A stretch of DNA of 64,000 nucleotides from Pseudogemmobacter hezensis (GCF_013155295.1 NZ_JABJXT010000013.1:1-64000); one strand, 5' to 3'. Positions 30,860 to 40,904 are shown, counted from the first letter of the stretch. Notes: generated by a model from the letters alone, not told the origin. Numbers and translations are program-made.

Positions 30860-32211
30860 AGGATCGGTGCCCCCAGTCGGAAGACGCCCTCGATCAGGCG
30901 TCTGGGCAGTTTTGCCTCAGCCACGCCCTCTTCGCAATCGGGCAGCAGGCGCTCGAACCAGCGGGTCACGGCGGTGACGGTGGGCTGATCCCAGGCGAAA
31001 ACCGTCAGCTCGAAGTTCAGCAGCATCGAACGCACATCGAAATTGGCCGAGCCGATCCAGGCCGCATCATCAATCAGCCCGGCCTTTGCATGCATCATGC
31101 CGGGGCGAAAGCGCAGAAAACGCACCCCCGTGGGTGCCAGCGCCCGCATATAGGGGCCACGGGCGAGGTCTGTCGTCCATTGGTTTGATTTCGCGGGCAA
31201 AAAGATCCGCACATCAACGCCGGTCCGGGCGGCGGTGGCCAGGGCCTGGGCCAGCCCCTCGGTCGGCACGAAATAGGGGGTGGCGATCCAGATCCGCTGG
31301 CGGGCGCGATAAATCGCGGCGACCAGCCCGTCGTGCAGCACATCCTGGGGCTCATCCGGGCCTGCGGGCACCAGCTGCAGCTGCGCCTGGCCTGCGGGGG
31401 GGCTTGGCGGCGGGAAGGGGGCGTCAAGTGGCTCGCCCGCCACTTCCCAGTCAGAGGCAAAGACCGCGTTGAAAGCATCGAGAACCGGGCCCTCGGCACT
31501 GAAGCTGAGGTCGACCCATTGCCCCGGGGGGGATGCCAGATAATCATCGCCGACATTGCGCCCGCCCGACCAGACGCGGCGGCAATCGGCGATCACCAGC
31601 TTGCGGTGGTTGCGCAGATTCAGATGGGCGGTATCGGTGAAATGGTCGATGGGCGAGAAATAGCGCAGCTCGCCCCCGGCCTGGACAAATTCACGCAGGG
31701 CCTTGCGCGGGCGGCCCAGGCTGCCCAGCCAGTCAACCGACAGCCGCACCTTCACGCCCGCCTGCACCCGCGCCGTCAGCTGCGCCAGAAACCGCAGCCC
31801 GCTGTCATCATTGGCCAGCACGTAAAGCAGAATATCCAGCCGCTCGCGGGCGGAAGTGATCACCGCCTGCAGGGCCTCATTCGCGGCCTGTGGGCTTTCA
31901 TGCAGGGTGATCTGATTGCCGCTGACCGCCTCTGGTGCGCCCAGGCTGGCAAAGACCCGCGCCAGATGCGGCGCCTCGACACTGGGCACCGAAGGATGCG
32001 GCGAAAAGCGGATGGCGGGAAAACTGCGCCCGGATTTGCGAAAGCCCAGCACCAGAAAGACCGGCACCGCAATATAGGGCACCATGATGATGAAGAGGAT
32101 CCAGGCGGCCGAGCTTTGCGGCGTCCGCCGCGCCTGCAGGGCCAGGATCATGGCACTGGCAACCGCCAGAACGCCCAGAACGATCAGCAGATGTTCAAAC
32201 AGCAGATACAT
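30856..32211 (-). CDS. Phospholipase D-family protein, cardiolipin-synthase type
   Basis: A 451-aa protein with two N-terminal membrane helices (LLIVLGVLAVASAMILALQ and AWILFIIMVPYIAVPVFLVLG) and two HKD motifs: NHRKLVIADCRRVWSGG near residue 210 and MHAKAGLIDDAAWIGSAN near 385. This is the arrangement of bacterial ClsA-like cardiolipin synthases, which join two phosphatidylglycerols. It is 66 bases after the DadA-like gene, so could be read from the same long transcript, but its function fits better with the EEP gene that overlaps its 3' end. Confidence 0.9.
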   Translation of the reverse strand: MYLLFEHLLIVLGVLAVASAMILALQARRTPQSSAAWILFIIMVPYIAVPVFLVLGFRKSGRSFPAIRFSPHPSVPSVEAPHLARVFASLGAPEAVSGNQITLHESPQAANEALQAVITSARERLDILLYVLANDDSGLRFLAQLTARVQAGVKVRLSVDWLGSLGRPRKALREFVQAGGELRYFSPIDHFTDTAHLNLRNHRKLVIADCRRVWSGGRNVGDDYLASPPGQWVDLSFSAEGPVLDAFNAVFASDWEVAGEPLDAPFPPPSPPAGQAQLQLVPAGPDEPQDVLHDGLVAAIYRARQRIWIATPYFVPTEGLAQALATAARTGVDVRIFLPAKSNQWTTDLARGPYMRALAPTGVRFLRFRPGMMHAKAGLIDDAAWIGSANFDVRSMLLNFELTVFAWDQPTVTAVTRWFERLLPDCEEGVAEAKLPRRLIEGVFRLGAPIL

Positions 32212-32277
32212 AGGCCTCCGCAGGGGTTTTGGCCGATGCTATCGGCATGGCCCCGTCAGCGAAAGGGCGCAAATCTG

Positions 32278-33540
32278 TTAAAATCGGCTGGGCAGGACTG
32301 CGGCCAGCTCGGGCGGCTGCGGGCGGCCTGCGATCAGATCGGCAATCAGCTGGGCGGTTTTCGGAGCCAAAGTCACCCCGATATGGCCGTGGCCAAAGGC
32401 ATGCAGCACATCCGCGCCACCGCGCGAGGGGCCTATCACCGGCAGGCTGTCGGGCAGCGAGGGGCGAAAACCCATCCAGCTGCGCGAGGGCTCTGGCAGA
32501 TCGGGAAAGAGGCTGCGCGCCCCCTCGACCAGTTTGGCAATCCGGTGTGGCGAGGGCGGCAGCTGTAGCCCCCCCAGCTCTACCGTGCCCGCCACCCGCA
32601 GCCGCCCCTGCATCGGGCAAAGGTAAAAACCGCGCTCTGTCACGCAAGAGGGGCGGCTCAGCGGGGGCGTCTGCATGTCCCATTCGACATGATAGCCGCG
32701 CTCGGTATCCAGTGGAATCCGGTCGCCCGCCTGCAGGGCCAGCGCCCGCGAATGCGCCCCCGCCGCGATCACCACCTTGCGGGCATGCAGGCTGACCGGG
32801 CGGCCCTCATTGCTGCGGCCATCAAGGTTAACCCCGGTGATCTGGCGCGTAAGCCGCTCGATCCGGGCTGGGATCAGCCTTGCATGCTGCAAGGTCATGG
32901 CGGCGATGCGCTGCATCATCAGACCAGGATCGCTGAGGAAAATCGCCTGGGGGAAGAAGGCGGCCCCGGCGTGGAAGGGCAGGCCCGGCTCCAGCCCGGC
33001 CAGCTGGCCGCCGCTGAGCATTTCTGCCTGGACGCCCAGCTCGCGTCGCCCGGCCATTTCACGGCTGGCAGCGTCGAATTGCGCCTGATCTCGGTAGAGA
33101 TAAAGGCAGCCGCGTGGGCGCAGCAGATCGGCGGCCCCCGCTTCGCTTGCAAGGGTTTTCCAGGCCGGATTGGCCCCCTGCAGCAGCGCCGCGATGTTTT
33201 GGGCGTTGCGGGCCGCGGCTTTGGGCAGGCTTTGGCGGGCGAATTTCCACAGCCATGGCATCAGCGAGGGCAGGGTGGAATGACGGATCGCCAGTGGCGA
33301 ATTGCGATTGAACAGCAGCGAGGGCAGGCTCTTCAGCACATCGGGCGTGCCGACCGGGGCGACCGCGTAATCGGCGATCGTGCCCGCATTGCCGTAAGAG
33401 GCGCCCATGCCCGGATCGCCCGGCTCGATCAGCGTGACCTCGCGCCCTTCGGCAGACAGCCGGGCGGCGATGGTCAGGCCAATCACCCCGGCCCCGATTA
33501 CAGCGATGTCAGTGGTCAGTCGGGCCATGCGCAGTTTCAC
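32278..33540 (-). CDS. DadA-like FAD-dependent amine/D-amino-acid dehydrogenase
   Basis: A 420-aa flavoprotein of the D-amino-acid oxidase fold. DIAVIGAGVIGLTIAARL is the FAD-binding Rossmann motif near the N terminus; PLDTERGYHVEW, VAGTVELGG and PVIGPSRGGADVLHAFGHGHIG are the DAO-type C-terminal signatures. It oxidises a C-N bond and passes electrons to quinone or oxygen; the substrate is unassigned. GTG at 33540 is taken as start, with ATG at 33528 as the alternative. Last enzyme in the dct-ligase-ALDH-ADH run, 58 bases after the alcohol dehydrogenase, so it probably acts on the same compound or its breakdown product. Confidence 0.8.
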   Translation of the reverse strand: MKLRMARLTTDIAVIGAGVIGLTIAARLSAEGREVTLIEPGDPGMGASYGNAGTIADYAVAPVGTPDVLKSLPSLLFNRNSPLAIRHSTLPSLMPWLWKFARQSLPKAAARNAQNIAALLQGANPAWKTLASEAGAADLLRPRGCLYLYRDQAQFDAASREMAGRRELGVQAEMLSGGQLAGLEPGLPFHAGAAFFPQAIFLSDPGLMMQRIAAMTLQHARLIPARIERLTRQITGVNLDGRSNEGRPVSLHARKVVIAAGAHSRALALQAGDRIPLDTERGYHVEWDMQTPPLSRPSCVTERGFYLCPMQGRLRVAGTVELGGLQLPPSPHRIAKLVEGARSLFPDLPEPSRSWMGFRPSLPDSLPVIGPSRGGADVLHAFGHGHIGVTLAPKTAQLIADLIAGRPQPPELAAVLPSRF

Positions 33541-33598
33541 TTCTCAAACAAAACCCTGCCCCGCCGGGGCGGAGCCGGGGCTTGCAGTTTACACGATC

Positions 33599-34771
33599 TT
33601 ACATTGCGGCTTTGAAAAGCGCATAGGTATTTTCGCGGGTCATCGGGATCGGATTGCCACCGCAGCTGGGATCTTCCAGCGCCATTTCGGTCAGCTCTTC
33701 CAGACGTTGCTCCTCAACCCCGAGTGCGGTCAGATTGGCCGGGATCGAAAGCTGCTCGCGCAGCTCCATGATCCAGGCGCGGAAGCCGTCAAAGCCGCCT
33801 GCGATGCCCAGATAGGCCGCCGCCGCATTGATCCGGTCCTCAATCGCCGGACGGTTGAAGTCCAGCACGACCGGCATGACGACGGCATTGGTGGTGCCGT
33901 GATGGGTGCCGTAAACCGCGCCGACCGGATGCGACAGCGAGTGGATCGCGCCGAGGCCCTTCTGGAAAGCAACCGCCCCCATGGCCGCCGCCGCCATCAT
34001 ATGACCACGCGCCATCAGATTGCCCGGCTCGTTGTAAACGGTGACCAGGTTCTCTTTCACCAGCCGCAGACCTTCCAGCGCAATGCCCTGGCTCATCGGG
34101 TGGTAGAAGGGCGAGGAATAGGCCTCAAGGCAATGCGCCAGCGCATCCATCCCGGTGCCTGCGGTGATGAATTTCGGCATGCCAACGGTCAGGGCCGGAT
34201 CGCAGATCGTCACGCCCGGCAGCAGCTTCGGATGGAAGATGATCTTCTTCTTATGGGTCGCCAGATTGGTCAGAACGCCGGCGCGACCGACCTCTGACCC
34301 GGTGCCCGCGGTGGTGGGAACCGCCACCATCGGTGCGATTTTGTCAGCATCGGCGCGGGTATACCAGTCGTCGATATCTTCCAGATCCCAGACCGAGAGG
34401 TCAGCACGCTGATGCGCCATCAGGGCAATCATCTTGCCCAGATCCAGCGCCGAGCCGCCGCCGAACAGGATCACGCCATCATGACCGCCCGCCTTATAGA
34501 CGGCGATACCCTCAGCCATATTCTTGTCATTCGGGTTCGGATCAACCTCTGAGAAAACCGCGCGGCCAAGGCCTGCAGCCTCAAGCACATCCAGCGCCTG
34601 GGTGGTGATCGGCAGTGAGGCCAGCGCTTTGTCGGTCACCAGCAGCGGCTTTTTCATGCCCAGCGATTTGGCGTGATCGGCCAGTTCAGCAATCCGGCCG
34701 ACGCCGAATTTGATCGCGGTCGGATAAGACCAGTTGCGGTCGGGGACGCCCTGTTTGTCAACAGTGGACAT
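33599..34771 (-). CDS. Iron-containing (group III) alcohol dehydrogenase
   Basis: A 390-aa NAD(P)-dependent dehydrogenase. LFGGGSALDLGKMIA is the cofactor-binding GGGS motif, and VPTTAGTGSEVGRAGVL follows. Metal ligands lie in AGTGMDALAHCLEAYSS and HSLSHPVGAVYGTHHG (Asp and three His). It should interconvert an alcohol and an aldehyde. The ATG follows the aldehyde dehydrogenase stop by one base (TAATATG), so the two are translated together and probably perform consecutive oxidations. Confidence 0.92.
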   Translation of the reverse strand: MSTVDKQGVPDRNWSYPTAIKFGVGRIAELADHAKSLGMKKPLLVTDKALASLPITTQALDVLEAAGLGRAVFSEVDPNPNDKNMAEGIAVYKAGGHDGVILFGGGSALDLGKMIALMAHQRADLSVWDLEDIDDWYTRADADKIAPMVAVPTTAGTGSEVGRAGVLTNLATHKKKIIFHPKLLPGVTICDPALTVGMPKFITAGTGMDALAHCLEAYSSPFYHPMSQGIALEGLRLVKENLVTVYNEPGNLMARGHMMAAAAMGAVAFQKGLGAIHSLSHPVGAVYGTHHGTTNAVVMPVVLDFNRPAIEDRINAAAAYLGIAGGFDGFRAWIMELREQLSIPANLTALGVEEQRLEELTEMALEDPSCGGNPIPMTRENTYALFKAAM

Positions 34772-34772
34772 A

Positions 34773-36155
34773 TTACACCTTCTTGAGATGGTAGGATTTC
34801 GGACGGGTTACCGAATGGTAGCCCAGGTAAGAAAGCGAGCCGCCGCGCCCGGTATCCTTGGTGCCCGTCCAGCAAAGCGCGGGGTCAAGATAGTCGGCGC
34901 GGTTCATGAAAACGGTCCCGGTCGAGATCTGATCGCCCAGGGCTGCGGCGGTGTCATAATCCTCGGTCCAGATCGAGGCGGTCAGCCCATAGGGGCTGTC
35001 ATTCATCAGTCGCAAAGCCTCTTCATCAGACGAGACTTTCATAATTCCAACAACCGGGCCAAAGCTTTCCTCGGTCATCACCGACATGGAATGGTCGACA
35101 TCGACCAGGATCTGCGGTGCCAGATAGGCGCCGCCGTCATCTGCCGGGAAGTTCGCCGGATCGACCAGCGGCTTCGCGCCTTTGGCAATCGCCTCAGCGA
35201 TCTGATCGCGGACGACTTTCGCAAATCGAACATTCGCCATCGGGCCAAGCGTGGTGGTCTGCTCATTCGGATTGCCCAGCGTCAGGCCGTTCACCCAGGC
35301 AACTGCTTTTTCCACAAAGGAATCATAGAGGGATTCATGCACATAGATCCGCTCGATCCCGCAGCAGCATTGTCCGGAATTGAACATCGCGCCATCCATC
35401 AGCGTATCAACGGCAGCATCGACATTCGCATCCGCGCGGACATAGCCAGGGTCTTTGCCACCAAGTTCAAGCCCAAGCGGCGTGAAGGTGCCAGCGGCTG
35501 CGCGTTCAATCGCCTTGCCGCCATTCACCGATCCGGTGAAATTGACGAAATCGAACCTGCGGTCGGCGATCAGCTTCTCGGTTACGGCGTGATCCAGCAC
35601 CAGATTCTGGAACACATCGGCCGGAATCCCTGCCGCATGGAAGGCCTGGGCCAGGCGCTCGCCCGCGACCAGGGTCTGGCTGGCATGTTTCAGCACGATG
35701 GTATTCCCGGCGATCAGACCGGGGATGATGGTGTTGATCGCGGTCAGGAACGGATAGTTCCAGGGAGCGATCACAAAGATCACGCCAAGCGCCTCACGCG
35801 CCAGGTAACGACGGAATTTGTCGCTGTCCTCAACCACTTTCGGCGCCAGGGTCTCTTCGGCGATCGAGGCCATATAATCGGCCCGCGCGTTGACGCCGCC
35901 AAATTCGCCGGCGCCGAATTTCACCGGGCGGCCCATCTGGGCGGCCAGCTCGGGCACGATTTCATCTTTCAGCTCGGTCAGTTTTGCCACGCCAGCCTTA
36001 ACCAGCGCGATACGCTCGGCCAGCGGGCGGGCGGCCCAGGCGGGCTGGGCGGCGCGGGCGCGGGCGACGGCCGCCTCGGCCGAGGTCAGATCAAGCGGCT
36101 GGCGCTCGACATAGGTTGAGCCGTCGACCGGCGAGATCAGTGTGATCGGTTTCAT
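34773..36155 (-). CDS. NAD(P)-dependent aldehyde dehydrogenase
   Basis: A 460-aa ALDH superfamily enzyme. The general base Glu230 lies in GLELGGKDPGYV, the nucleophile Cys264 in FNSGQCCCGIER, and the cofactor element is NFTGSVNGGKAIE. It converts an aldehyde into a carboxylate. The length and context resemble amino- or gamma-glutamyl-aminoaldehyde dehydrogenases (PuuC/BADH group). It follows the ligase gene by 69 bases and is coupled to the alcohol dehydrogenase, which would supply its aldehyde. Confidence 0.92.
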   Translation of the reverse strand: MKPITLISPVDGSTYVERQPLDLTSAEAAVARARAAQPAWAARPLAERIALVKAGVAKLTELKDEIVPELAAQMGRPVKFGAGEFGGVNARADYMASIAEETLAPKVVEDSDKFRRYLAREALGVIFVIAPWNYPFLTAINTIIPGLIAGNTIVLKHASQTLVAGERLAQAFHAAGIPADVFQNLVLDHAVTEKLIADRRFDFVNFTGSVNGGKAIERAAAGTFTPLGLELGGKDPGYVRADANVDAAVDTLMDGAMFNSGQCCCGIERIYVHESLYDSFVEKAVAWVNGLTLGNPNEQTTTLGPMANVRFAKVVRDQIAEAIAKGAKPLVDPANFPADDGGAYLAPQILVDVDHSMSVMTEESFGPVVGIMKVSSDEEALRLMNDSPYGLTASIWTEDYDTAAALGDQISTGTVFMNRADYLDPALCWTGTKDTGRGGSLSYLGYHSVTRPKSYHLKKV

Positions 36156-36224
36156 GTTTCACCTGTAGAAGAGGGGAAGGGGCGGCTGCCCCTTTCCGTC
36201 GGAATTGTGCAATTTACGGCTGGT

Positions 36225-37592
36225 TCAGGCCCGCTCTAGCAGCCTTTTCAGTTCGAAATCTGTAACGACGCGGTCAGTTTCCGAAATCTCCCACTGGGCG
36301 GCATGGTGGTAATGATCCACGACATCATCGCCAAGCGCCTTGCGCAGGGTGGAAGAGCCATTCAGCTTAGCCGCGGCCTCGCGCAGGGTTTTCGGGATCT
36401 CTCGCACGCCTTCAATGGCGTAAAGGTCGCCCTTCATCTCGGGTTCCAGTTCCAGCTTCTGCTCGATCCCGTCCAGCCCTGCCGCCAGCAGGGCCGCGCA
36501 GGCGAGATAGGGGTTCACATCCGAGCCGGGGATGCGGCATTCGACGCGGACGGCTTTGGTATCAGCGCCACAGACGCGGAATCCAGCCGTGCGGTTGTCG
36601 CCCGACCAGACGATCTTGGTCGGGGCGAAAAGCCCGACGCAAAAGCGCTTATAGCTGTTCACATAGGGGGCAAAGAAAACGGTCATCTCTTCGGCAGCCT
36701 TTAATTGGCCCGCGATGAAATGTTTCATCAGTTGCGACATGCCATTTTCTGCGTCTTTGTCAAAAAACGCGGGCTTTCCGTCGAGTGTCCAGAGCGATTG
36801 ATGCACATGCGCGGCAGAGCCAGCCTTATCGGTCTGGTATTTCGCCATGAAGGTGACGGATTTACCCATCGTCCAGGCAATTTCTTTCACAGCCTGTTTG
36901 ATGATCGTGTGGTTGTCGGCGGTATCCAGCGCGTCTGAATAGCGGTAATTCACCTCGCCCTGGCCGCTGTCGGCCTCGCCTTTGGTGTTTTCGACCGGAA
37001 TGCCCGCCGCATAAAGATCATTGCGCAATTTGCGCATGACGGGCTCTTCTTTCGAGGTCTGGAAGATGTGGTAATCTTCATTATAGGCTGAAATTGGGCG
37101 CAGATTTCCCAGCCCGTCATCGCGCAGGTTTTCATAACTGTTCTCGAACAGATAGAATTCCAGCTCGGTCGCCATCATCGGCTCAAAGCCCATGGCGCGG
37201 GCGCGATTGACCTGCTTTTTCAGAATAGCACGCGGCGAGATGCTGATTTCTTCATGCGTGTGGTGATCCAGAAGATCACACATCACCATTGCCGTTCCGG
37301 GCAACCAGGGCAGACGGCGCAGGGTGGCAAGATCAGGTTTCATGACATAATCGCCATAGCCCTGCGACCAGCCTGCGGATTTATATCCCGGCACGGTGTT
37401 CATTTCCATATCGAGCGCCAGCAGGTAATTGCAGCAATGCGTCTCATTATAGCCGCTGTCGAGGAAGAAACCGGCATGGAAGCGTTTTCCCATCAGGCGG
37501 CCCTGCATATCGGGGGCGACGACCAGAACGGTGTCGATCTCTCCCGCTTCAAATGCGGCCTTCAGGGTTTCGAGTGTCAGATTTGCGGGCAT
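36225..37592 (-). CDS. Glutamine-synthetase-like gamma-glutamyl-amine ligase
   Basis: A 455-aa glutamine synthetase superfamily protein, not the housekeeping GlnA. The GS core is complete: MATELEFYLF (Glu143/Glu145), GEADSGQGEVNYRYSD (Glu206/Glu213), GSAAHVHQSLW (the His motif), NSYKRF and WSGDNRTAGFRVC. The adenylylation-loop sequence of GlnA is absent. Members in catabolic clusters join glutamate to putrescine (PuuA), isopropylamine (IpuC) or ethanolamine (GlnA4-type). Next to an alcohol and an aldehyde dehydrogenase, an amino-alcohol substrate is attractive. A modest GAGG precedes the ATG. Confidence 0.85.
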   Translation of the reverse strand: MPANLTLETLKAAFEAGEIDTVLVVAPDMQGRLMGKRFHAGFFLDSGYNETHCCNYLLALDMEMNTVPGYKSAGWSQGYGDYVMKPDLATLRRLPWLPGTAMVMCDLLDHHTHEEISISPRAILKKQVNRARAMGFEPMMATELEFYLFENSYENLRDDGLGNLRPISAYNEDYHIFQTSKEEPVMRKLRNDLYAAGIPVENTKGEADSGQGEVNYRYSDALDTADNHTIIKQAVKEIAWTMGKSVTFMAKYQTDKAGSAAHVHQSLWTLDGKPAFFDKDAENGMSQLMKHFIAGQLKAAEEMTVFFAPYVNSYKRFCVGLFAPTKIVWSGDNRTAGFRVCGADTKAVRVECRIPGSDVNPYLACAALLAAGLDGIEQKLELEPEMKGDLYAIEGVREIPKTLREAAAKLNGSSTLRKALGDDVVDHYHHAAQWEISETDRVVTDFELKRLLERA

Positions 37593-37800
37593 TTTGGCCT
37601 CACTTTTTGCTAAAGAACATGTGGAGATCGGGCGAAGTCAAAGCGACCCGCCACCGCCAAATTCCGGCTTTCTGGGCCAGCAATCCTGGACAATAAATCT
37701 CGCAGTCATGGTCTGTTTCCCCTCCATAAGAGGAATGCAGCCTCAAAGGGCCCTGGTTCGGGCAGGGCGGCTTTGGCCGCCCCTGCCCCTGGTTCTGGTC

Positions 37801-38844
37801 TTAGCTATACCGATAGGGACGGCCGGCTTTGGCCATCACATCGTTGTATTTCTTGAAGATTTCGACAACTTTTGCCTTGGTTTCAGACTCGGCTGCGATC
37901 TCATCCCAGAATTCGCGGGCTTTGGCCTCGACGGTATCCCATTCGGCATCCGGGATCGAGGTCAGCTGCAGTTTCGGCCCATTGACGCGCAGATCTGCCT
38001 CGCCGCCCCAATACCACCACTGGCGGTAATAATGCGATTGCTCGAAGCAAACTTCCATCAGCGCTTTCAGATGGTCAGGCACTTCATTCCAGCGATCCTG
38101 ATTGGCAAAGAAGTGGCCAATCCATGCGCCTGAGATATTGTTCGTCAGGAAATACTTGGTCACATCGGCCCAGCCGACGGTGTAATCCTCGGTGATCCCC
38201 GACCATGCAATCCCGTCCAGCTCGCCGGTTTGCAGCGCGACCTGGATATCTTCCCAGGGCAGCTGCATTGGCACCACGCCGAATTGCGCCAGGAAACGGC
38301 CTGCGGTCGGGAAGGTAAAGACGCGCTTGCCTTCCAGGTCTTTCAGCGAATTGATCGGGTCTTTGGTGGCGAAATGGCAGGGATCCCAGGATCCGGCCGA
38401 GATATGCTTGACGCCGACCTTGGCATATTCCTCTTCCCAGATCTCTTTCAGCCCATATTGGTTGAAGAGAACCGGCACATCCAGCGAATAGCGCGAAGCA
38501 AAGGGGAAATAGCCGCCGAATACGGTCACTTCGGTCGGCGATTGCATGGAATCGTCATCCGATTGCACCGCGTCGATGGTGCCATTTTGCATGGCGCGGA
38601 ACAGTTCCGAGGTCGGCACCAGCTGATCGGCGTAATAAAGTTCGATCTCCATTTGCCCGGCGGCAATCTGGTTGAATTTGTCGATGGCGGGTTTGCAGAC
38701 ATGCTCGCCCAGAGCGGCACCGGCATAGGTCTGCATACGCCATTTGATCGGCGCGGCCTGCGCGCGAACGGCAGGGGCGGCGAGGGCGGCTGCACCGGCG
38801 GCAAGCGCCCCGCTGGTCAGAAACTTCCGTCTGTTCGTCGTCAT
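37801..38844 (-). CDS. dctP: TRAP transporter substrate-binding protein DctP
   Basis: A 347-aa periplasmic binding protein with a Tat-type signal (TNRRKFLTSGALAAGAAAL). The DctP fold carries FATKDPINSLKDLEGKRVFT and the binding-site segment LDGIAWSGITEDYTVGWADV, of the TakP-like subgroup whose Trp/Glu residues line the ligand pocket. A strong GGAGG lies upstream of 38844. It is third in the dctQ-dctM-dctP order and next to catabolic enzymes, so its ligand is probably what the cluster degrades. TRAP ligands usually carry a carboxylate or sulfonate, which constrains the amine hypothesis. Confidence 0.9.
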   Translation of the reverse strand: MTTNRRKFLTSGALAAGAAALAAPAVRAQAAPIKWRMQTYAGAALGEHVCKPAIDKFNQIAAGQMEIELYYADQLVPTSELFRAMQNGTIDAVQSDDDSMQSPTEVTVFGGYFPFASRYSLDVPVLFNQYGLKEIWEEEYAKVGVKHISAGSWDPCHFATKDPINSLKDLEGKRVFTFPTAGRFLAQFGVVPMQLPWEDIQVALQTGELDGIAWSGITEDYTVGWADVTKYFLTNNISGAWIGHFFANQDRWNEVPDHLKALMEVCFEQSHYYRQWWYWGGEADLRVNGPKLQLTSIPDAEWDTVEAKAREFWDEIAAESETKAKVVEIFKKYNDVMAKAGRPYRYS

Positions 38845-38869
38845 TTTTACCTCCGTTGGTGGGTTATAA

Positions 38870-40216
38870 TTATTGTCCGTAAACCTGATGGGGCAGCCAT
38901 AGGGCGATTTCAGGGAAGACCATGATCACCGCCAAAGTCAGGATCATAATCGCCACGATTGGCACAATAGAGCGGTAAATATCGCTGAGGCTGACATGAT
39001 CGGGTGCCATGGCGCGCATCAGGAAGAGATTATAGCCGAAGGGGGGCGTGATATAGGCCACCTGGCAGGTGATGGTATAGAGAATGCCATACCAGATCAG
39101 CACATCCTGCGGCGGCATGCCCAGATCCAGCTTGGCCGCCAGCGGAATGTAAAGCGGCGCGACGATCACCAGCATAGCGGTGTCATCAAGGAACATGCCC
39201 ATCACCAGGAACGAGACCTGCATCAGGATCAGGATCCCCCAGGGGCCAAGGCCGAGATCTTCGAGGAAGAAGGCCTCAATCGTCTTTACCGCGCCCAGCC
39301 CGTCAAAGACCGCGCCAAAGGCCATTGCCGCCAGCAGGATCCACATGAACATGCAGGTCACGCCCAGGGTGTTGACGATGCAGTTCTCCCAGACCTTTTT
39401 GGTGATCCGGCCTTTCAGCAGGGCCACCAGCGTCGCAATCAGCGCCCCGATCACCGAGGCCTCGACAAGGCTGACATAGCCCATCACGAAGGGCCCCATC
39501 ATCGAGGCAAAGATCACCACCGGCAGGATGCCCGCACGCAACAGGCTGATCTTCTCGGCCCAGGTGGTCTGCGCACGTTCTTCGCGCGACAGCGCTGGAC
39601 CGAGGCTGGGGTTCAGCCCGCAGCGGATCACCACGTAAAGCAGGAAGAACCCGGCCATCAGCAGGCCCGGGAAAATCCCCGCCAGCCAGACCTGGCCCAC
39701 CGGCTGACGGGCGATCATCGAGTAAAGCACCAGCACGATAGAGGGCGGCACCAGGATGCCAAGGCTTGAGCCGCCCTGGATGATCCCCGTCACCATCCGC
39801 TTGTCATAGCCGCGTTTCAGCAGTTCCGGCAGGGCGATGGTCGCGCCAATCGCAAGGCCCGCGACGGAAAGCCCGTTCATCGCCGAGATCAGCACCATCA
39901 GAAGGATCGTGCCAATCGCCAAACCGCCCGGGATCGGCCCGAACCAGACGTGGAACATCTTGTAAAGGTCATCGGCCAGCCGCGCCTCGGACATCACATA
40001 GCCCATCCAGACGAACATCGGCAGCGTCAGCATCGGATACCAGTTCATCAGCTTGATGGTGGTGGTGAAGGCGATGTCATAGCCGCCCCGATCCCCCCAA
40101 AGCATGATCGCGGCCACCACGGCGACAAAGCCGATACCCGCGAAGACGCGTTGCCCGGTCATCAGCATGGCCATCATGCCCATGAACATCACGAGGGCGA
40201 TATATTCATAGGGCAT
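38870..40216 (-). CDS. dctM: TRAP transporter large permease DctM
   Basis: A 448-aa, about 12-helix DctM permease. Conserved segments are FMGMMAMLMTGQRVFAGIG, SAMNGLSVAGLAIGATIALP, GIIQGGSSLGILVPPSI and MGMFLDDTAMLVIVAPLYIP. It moves the DctP-delivered substrate with Na+. Start and dctQ stop share one base (TGATG), so the two membrane subunits are translationally coupled. Confidence 0.93.
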   Translation of the reverse strand: MPYEYIALVMFMGMMAMLMTGQRVFAGIGFVAVVAAIMLWGDRGGYDIAFTTTIKLMNWYPMLTLPMFVWMGYVMSEARLADDLYKMFHVWFGPIPGGLAIGTILLMVLISAMNGLSVAGLAIGATIALPELLKRGYDKRMVTGIIQGGSSLGILVPPSIVLVLYSMIARQPVGQVWLAGIFPGLLMAGFFLLYVVIRCGLNPSLGPALSREERAQTTWAEKISLLRAGILPVVIFASMMGPFVMGYVSLVEASVIGALIATLVALLKGRITKKVWENCIVNTLGVTCMFMWILLAAMAFGAVFDGLGAVKTIEAFFLEDLGLGPWGILILMQVSFLVMGMFLDDTAMLVIVAPLYIPLAAKLDLGMPPQDVLIWYGILYTITCQVAYITPPFGYNLFLMRAMAPDHVSLSDIYRSIVPIVAIMILTLAVIMVFPEIALWLPHQVYGQ

Positions 40217-40722
40217 CAGATTTTCACTCCGCGCAGGGTCGCGATATCGCGGATGAGGAAGGCAATGGATTGCAACAGCATCAGGAACACGCCCGAGCAG
40301 ATCACGATCTTGATCGGGGCCATATAGGGCCGCCAGACGGTGCGGGACCGCTCGCCGACCTCAAAGGCATAGATCGTGCTTTCAATGCCGCCCCAGAGGA
40401 CGACCGCCAGAAACAGGATCATGCAGAATACGGTGATGCAATCGACCAGGGCCTGGGTCTTCACGCTCCAGCGGCCATAAAGCAGGTCCATCCGCACATT
40501 GGCGCCGAGGATCAGCGAATAGGCGCCGCCCAGCACGAAATAGCCGACCATGGTGAACTGGGCCATCTCCTGGGTCCAGAGCGCGGGGCGAAAGAAGGCC
40601 TTGGCGATCACCGAATAAAGCAGCACGCCTGCCAATGCGAAGATCAGATACATCGCAATCCGGCCGACGAAGGTGTTCACGGCCTCTATGATGCGGACCA
40701 GCCGGATCAGGAACAGGGGCAT
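40216..40722 (-). CDS. dctQ: TRAP transporter small permease DctQ
   Basis: A 168-aa four-helix DctQ subunit; WTQEMAQFTMVGYFVLGGAY and DLLYGRWSVKTQALVD are the helix 2 / loop region. First gene of the minus-strand catabolic run, divergent from the RpiR regulator across 231 bases. Confidence 0.9.
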   Translation of the reverse strand: MPLFLIRLVRIIEAVNTFVGRIAMYLIFALAGVLLYSVIAKAFFRPALWTQEMAQFTMVGYFVLGGAYSLILGANVRMDLLYGRWSVKTQALVDCITVFCMILFLAVVLWGGIESTIYAFEVGERSRTVWRPYMAPIKIVICSGVFLMLLQSIAFLIRDIATLRGVKI

Positions 40723-40904
40723 CGCTCAGACCCCGCCGGAAAGAAGGGCTGGGGATATGCCGATTTTGCGAACGAAACACGCGGACATGCTTCGGCTGGC
40801 TGCGAATCCTGAAAAGGACATGGACGAGTCGGCTCCCTGGATTTTCTTTCAGCGTCACCCTCTGGCGGGGGCGCTGTCAAGATTATTTCAGTTTCCTGTT
40901 TCCT

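Noticed and set aside
36225-37592. Housekeeping glutamine synthetase GlnA
   Set aside because: The GlnA adenylylation-loop region is missing, glnB is not adjacent, and the gene sits in a catabolic operon with ALDH and ADH.
32278-37592. A standard Puu putrescine pathway
   Set aside because: The flavoenzyme resembles DadA rather than PuuB, PuuD is absent, and an iron-type alcohol dehydrogenase is not part of the Puu route; putrescine is only one of several possible substrates.
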